Positions 21,544 through 23,912 of a DNA stretch of 23,912 bases are shown piece by piece. This DNA is from DATBFX01 sp036558305. GTDB taxonomy: Bacteria > Chloroflexota > Chloroflexia > Thermomicrobiales > UBA6265. Numbering within the stretch: the first letter of the stretch is position 1; every line of letters begins with the position of its first letter. The stretch is taken from assembly GCA_036558305.1 (NCBI GenBank), contig DATBFX010000126.1, positions 1 through 23,912 on the forward strand, in the 5' to 3' direction. A model generated the notes under the pieces. The model saw only the letters and a list, made by a program, of their open reading frames with translations, did not search any database and was not told the DNA's origin. The translations under genes were made by a program, and so were the position numbers.

Positions 21544-23499
21544 GTGAATCGGACGACCGTCAACCGGCGCTACAAGATTGAGCGCAAAATCGGCGAAGGT
21601 GGCATGGCCGAGGTCTATCTGGGCCACGACGATCTCCTTCACCGACCGGTCGCCATCAAGTCGCTCCGGCCCCAATACGCAGCCGACGCCGGGTTCCGCA
21701 CCCGATTCGAACGCGAGGCTCAGGCAGCGGCCAGTTTTTCCCACCCCAACATCATCGACATCTACGACGTGGGCGAGGACCGCGGCACGCCTTACCTCGT
21801 GATGGAGTACGTTCCCGGCGAAACGCTCAAAGAGATCATCGCCAACGAGGGGCCGTTCGACCCCGACGACGTCGCCATCCTGATCGAGCAAGTCGCCTCC
21901 GCGCTCGACTACGCCCACGAGCGCGGTTTCGTCCACCGCGACATCAAGCCGCAGAACATCCTCGTCGACGGCGACGGTCTCGCCAAGGTCGTCGACTTCG
22001 GGATCGCCAAGGGTCTCGCCGATTCGCCGCTGACCGAAGCCGGTTCCGGTTTGGGCACCGTCCACTACGTCTCGCCCGAGCAGGCCAGCGGATTGATGGC
22101 GACCCCGTCGTCCGACATCTACTCGCTTGCCGTCGTCGCCTACGAGATGCTGACCAACCGCCTCCCCTTCGACTCCGACAGCGCGGTCGGCATCGCCATG
22201 AAACACATCAACGAGCAACCTCGCCACCCGTCCCTGGTCAACCCCGACGTCCCCCGCCAGGCCGGCGACATCGTCCTCCGCGGTCTCGCCAAGGATCCGA
22301 CGAAGCGCTTTCCCACCGCCGGCGCCTTTGCCCGCGCCCTCAACGATTGGCGGACCTACGGCCCGCCTGCCACGCGGCAACCGGCAGCCGCCGAGCAAAC
22401 GGTCTGGATTCCGCCCGAGCAGAGGACCGCGGTCACGACCGATTCCCAACCCGCTGCTCCGCAGCGCGCAACCAGATCGGAGCATCGCGGTCGCCCGGTT
22501 GGTGCCGTCGACCACGTCCCCGCCGGACTCGCTTCCTCGGCCCCGGACGAACCCGTTCCCCTTACCGACGACCAGCGGACGAACCTCGGTTGCGTGTCTT
22601 GGGTCGTCGGTGCCGGCGTCATCCTCGGGCTGGCGGCATTGGTCTGGTTCGGTTCGCGCCTCTCGGACCGGCTGTCGGGTTTTGGCGCCGGCGACGAGAC
22701 GAAGCCGACCCCGACGCAAGCGGTGATCGCGGACGAAGTTCTGCCGACGGCGACGACGGCGGTACTTCCGTCGCCGACGGGGACGGCGGTCATTGCTGCC
22801 TCAGCGCCGACGCAGATGGCGAAACCGGATGGCGTCGCCGTGCCGTCCCTGGTCGGTCTCGCCGTGGACGACGCCAGGGACTCGCTCGATCGGATCGATC
22901 TGGTCCTCGAGGTCGGCAACGACGAGACGTCGGAAGAGGTCCCCGCGGGAAACGTTTCCAGCCAGGACCCTGCGCCCGGGGTCGAGGTCGATCCCGGTAC
23001 CTCCGTCCGCGTCAACCTCAGCACCGGTCCGGCGGCGATCGATCTTGCCTCGTTCGACCCGGCCGACGCCGATCCCGACGACCTGGAAGAGCGGCTCAGA
23101 TCATCGGGTCTCGACGTGGCTCGCCGCCAAGAATCGTCGGCGGACGTCGCGGAGGGGCGCGTCATCCGTCTCGAACCCGGCGACTCTGCCAAACCCGGCG
23201 ACACGGTGACCATCGTCGTCAGTGCCGGTAACAAGGTCCAAATCCCGGCGGATCTTCAGGGCACACCGGTTGAGGAGGCGAAGGCAAAACTCGAAGCGTT
23301 GGGTCTGACGGTGGCGAACGAGGTCCCCGTCTCCCAGCAGGTGATCGTCGACGCCGGTATCGCCGATCTCGCCCAGGCCGGCATCGAGGACCAGGACGTC
23401 GTCGGCATCCAGGACAGCGGCGCGACCTTCGGGGGCTTCGTCGCTTCCGGCGCCGAAGTGATCCTGGTCTACTACGACGCTCAACTCGATGGCCAGTAG
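21544..23499 (+). CDS. PASTA-domain serine/threonine protein kinase (PknB/PrkC type)
   Basis: This is a transmembrane Hanks-type kinase of 651 residues. The kinase domain (about 10-270) is complete: GEGGMAEVY (17-25), catalytic Lys39 in PVAIKSL, the HRD motif at 131-133 with IKPQN following, DFG at 151-153, and SPEQ at the APE position (about 177-180). A Pro/Thr/Ala-rich cytoplasmic linker leads to one membrane helix (about 350-371, WVVGAGVILGLAALVWFG). Outside are PASTA repeats at about 431-498, 499-562 and a divergent third at 563-651. PASTA repeats bind peptidoglycan or muropeptides, so the kinase probably links wall status to growth control. The start is GTG with GGAGG 10 nt upstream. No PP2C phosphatase gene is seen next to it in this window. 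Confidence 0.95.
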   Translation: MNRTTVNRRYKIERKIGEGGMAEVYLGHDDLLHRPVAIKSLRPQYAADAGFRTRFEREAQAAASFSHPNIIDIYDVGEDRGTPYLVMEYVPGETLKEIIANEGPFDPDDVAILIEQVASALDYAHERGFVHRDIKPQNILVDGDGLAKVVDFGIAKGLADSPLTEAGSGLGTVHYVSPEQASGLMATPSSDIYSLAVVAYEMLTNRLPFDSDSAVGIAMKHINEQPRHPSLVNPDVPRQAGDIVLRGLAKDPTKRFPTAGAFARALNDWRTYGPPATRQPAAAEQTVWIPPEQRTAVTTDSQPAAPQRATRSEHRGRPVGAVDHVPAGLASSAPDEPVPLTDDQRTNLGCVSWVVGAGVILGLAALVWFGSRLSDRLSGFGAGDETKPTPTQAVIADEVLPTATTAVLPSPTGTAVIAASAPTQMAKPDGVAVPSLVGLAVDDARDSLDRIDLVLEVGNDETSEEVPAGNVSSQDPAPGVEVDPGTSVRVNLSTGPAAIDLASFDPADADPDDLEERLRSSGLDVARRQESSADVAEGRVIRLEPGDSAKPGDTVTIVVSAGNKVQIPADLQGTPVEEAKAKLEALGLTVANEVPVSQQVIVDAGIADLAQAGIEDQDVVGIQDSGATFGGFVASGAEVILVYYDAQLDGQ

Positions 23500-23912
23500 C
23501 GCGATGAACCGCGTGCGGAACAGGACTCCGCTTCGCCGATCGCTGTTGGCGCTCGCGGTCTTCGTGCTCGGGTTCGCGACGACGATCGGGGTCGGCGCGG
23601 CCCAGTCGCGTGGCTATTCGCGACCGGCGGTGACCGTGCTCGGCACGGGAGCGCAGCTCTCGGTCCTCGTCACCGACGGTCCGGCCCGGCTCCTGCTCGC
23701 GTCCGGCGACGATCCCGCGGCGCTCGGCAATGCCCTGGCTCGCATCAGACCGATCGCCCGGCATCGAATCGACGTCCTCCTCCTGGCCGGAACGACCGAC
23801 GACGTGACCTTCCTGGCGCGGGCTCGACGAAGCGTCGAGGAACGCCACACCGAGGCGATCGGGAATCCGGACGTGCTCGGCGCCCTGGGATTGCCGGTCG
23901 ATGCGGTCGTCG
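23489..23912 (+). CDS. Secreted or anchored protein of unknown function, 3' end outside window
   Basis: The frame begins at ATG 23489 (11-bp overlap with the kinase stop) or at ATG 23504, and is still open at the window end, giving at least 136-141 residues. A basic N-terminus (NRVRNRTPLRRS) and a hydrophobic stretch (LLALAVFVLGFATTIGVGAAQ) indicate a signal peptide or membrane anchor. The rest, VTVLGTGAQLSVLVTDGPA, LLLASGDDPAAL and HRIDVLLLAGTTDDVTFLARA, resembles the start of a ComEC-like metallo-beta-lactamase fold. The HxHxDH metal motif position appears to hold GTTDD instead. If that alignment is right it is not a metallo-enzyme. Family unproven; co-transcription with the kinase is likely. 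Confidence 0.6.
   Translation, partial: MASSAMNRVRNRTPLRRSLLALAVFVLGFATTIGVGAAQSRGYSRPAVTVLGTGAQLSVLVTDGPARLLLASGDDPAALGNALARIRPIARHRIDVLLLAGTTDDVTFLARARRSVEERHTEAIGNPDVLGALGLPVDAVV

Noticed and set aside
1..23912. CRISPR arrays, tRNA or rRNA genes, prophage or defence-system genes
   Set aside because: No regularly spaced repeats, cloverleaf sequences or recognisable phage or defence proteins were seen on either strand.

Overview
The window is a GC-rich bacterial chromosome segment with dense genes, many GTG/TTG starts, ATGA-type overlaps and no rRNA or tRNA. Gene content and protein style (DUF952, DUF5808, SelD with an LAGCAGU-type active site, PASTA kinase) suggest a Chloroflexota organism, possibly Thermomicrobia/Sphaerobacter-like. 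This lineage call is an inference from remembered family resemblance; no search was run.

Layout. 1-140: 3' end of an ISAs1-like transposase and probably its terminal repeat. 159-511: a sigma70-type promoter and a tryptophan T-box riboswitch leader with terminator. 570-5404: trpE-trpG-trpD-trpC-trpF, without trpB or trpA. 5417-7227 (minus strand): a DUF5808 membrane protein and a DUF4272 protein as a pair, then an ArsR-type regulator fused to DUF2087 with its own promoter and palindromic operator. 7406-10951 (plus): HMG-CoA lyase, a class I methyltransferase, a membrane-anchored SGNH-like protein lacking catalytic residues, and an M42 aminopeptidase. 11063-17548 (minus): mutM, a small unknown protein, an M48 (Ste24-like) protease, an MmpL/RND transporter, a DUF952 protein and a Nif3-like protein. 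17658-23912 (plus): selD, a diacylglycerol-kinase-like lipid kinase, rsmA, ispE, a PASTA Ser/Thr kinase and a truncated secreted or anchored protein that runs off the window.

The clearest non-trivial result is that selD is a selenoprotein gene. Its reading frame continues upstream through an in-frame TGA exactly at the catalytic Cys/Sec position, from a GTG start with a good Shine-Dalgarno sequence, and a hairpin follows the TGA. Annotation starting at the downstream ATG would remove the active site. The second is the trp T-box: its specifier UGG and its UGGC tRNA-acceptor bulge both match tRNA-Trp, so the trp genes appear to be controlled by transcription attenuation that reads uncharged tRNA-Trp.

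Several promoters can be read directly (trp, arsR, selD, kinase, DUF5808). The selD and kinase promoters share an identical 17-nt block around the -35 box. Small palindromic repeats of one family lie between genes at about 10978-11066 and 16637-16657. I see no CRISPR array, prophage or obvious new defence system.
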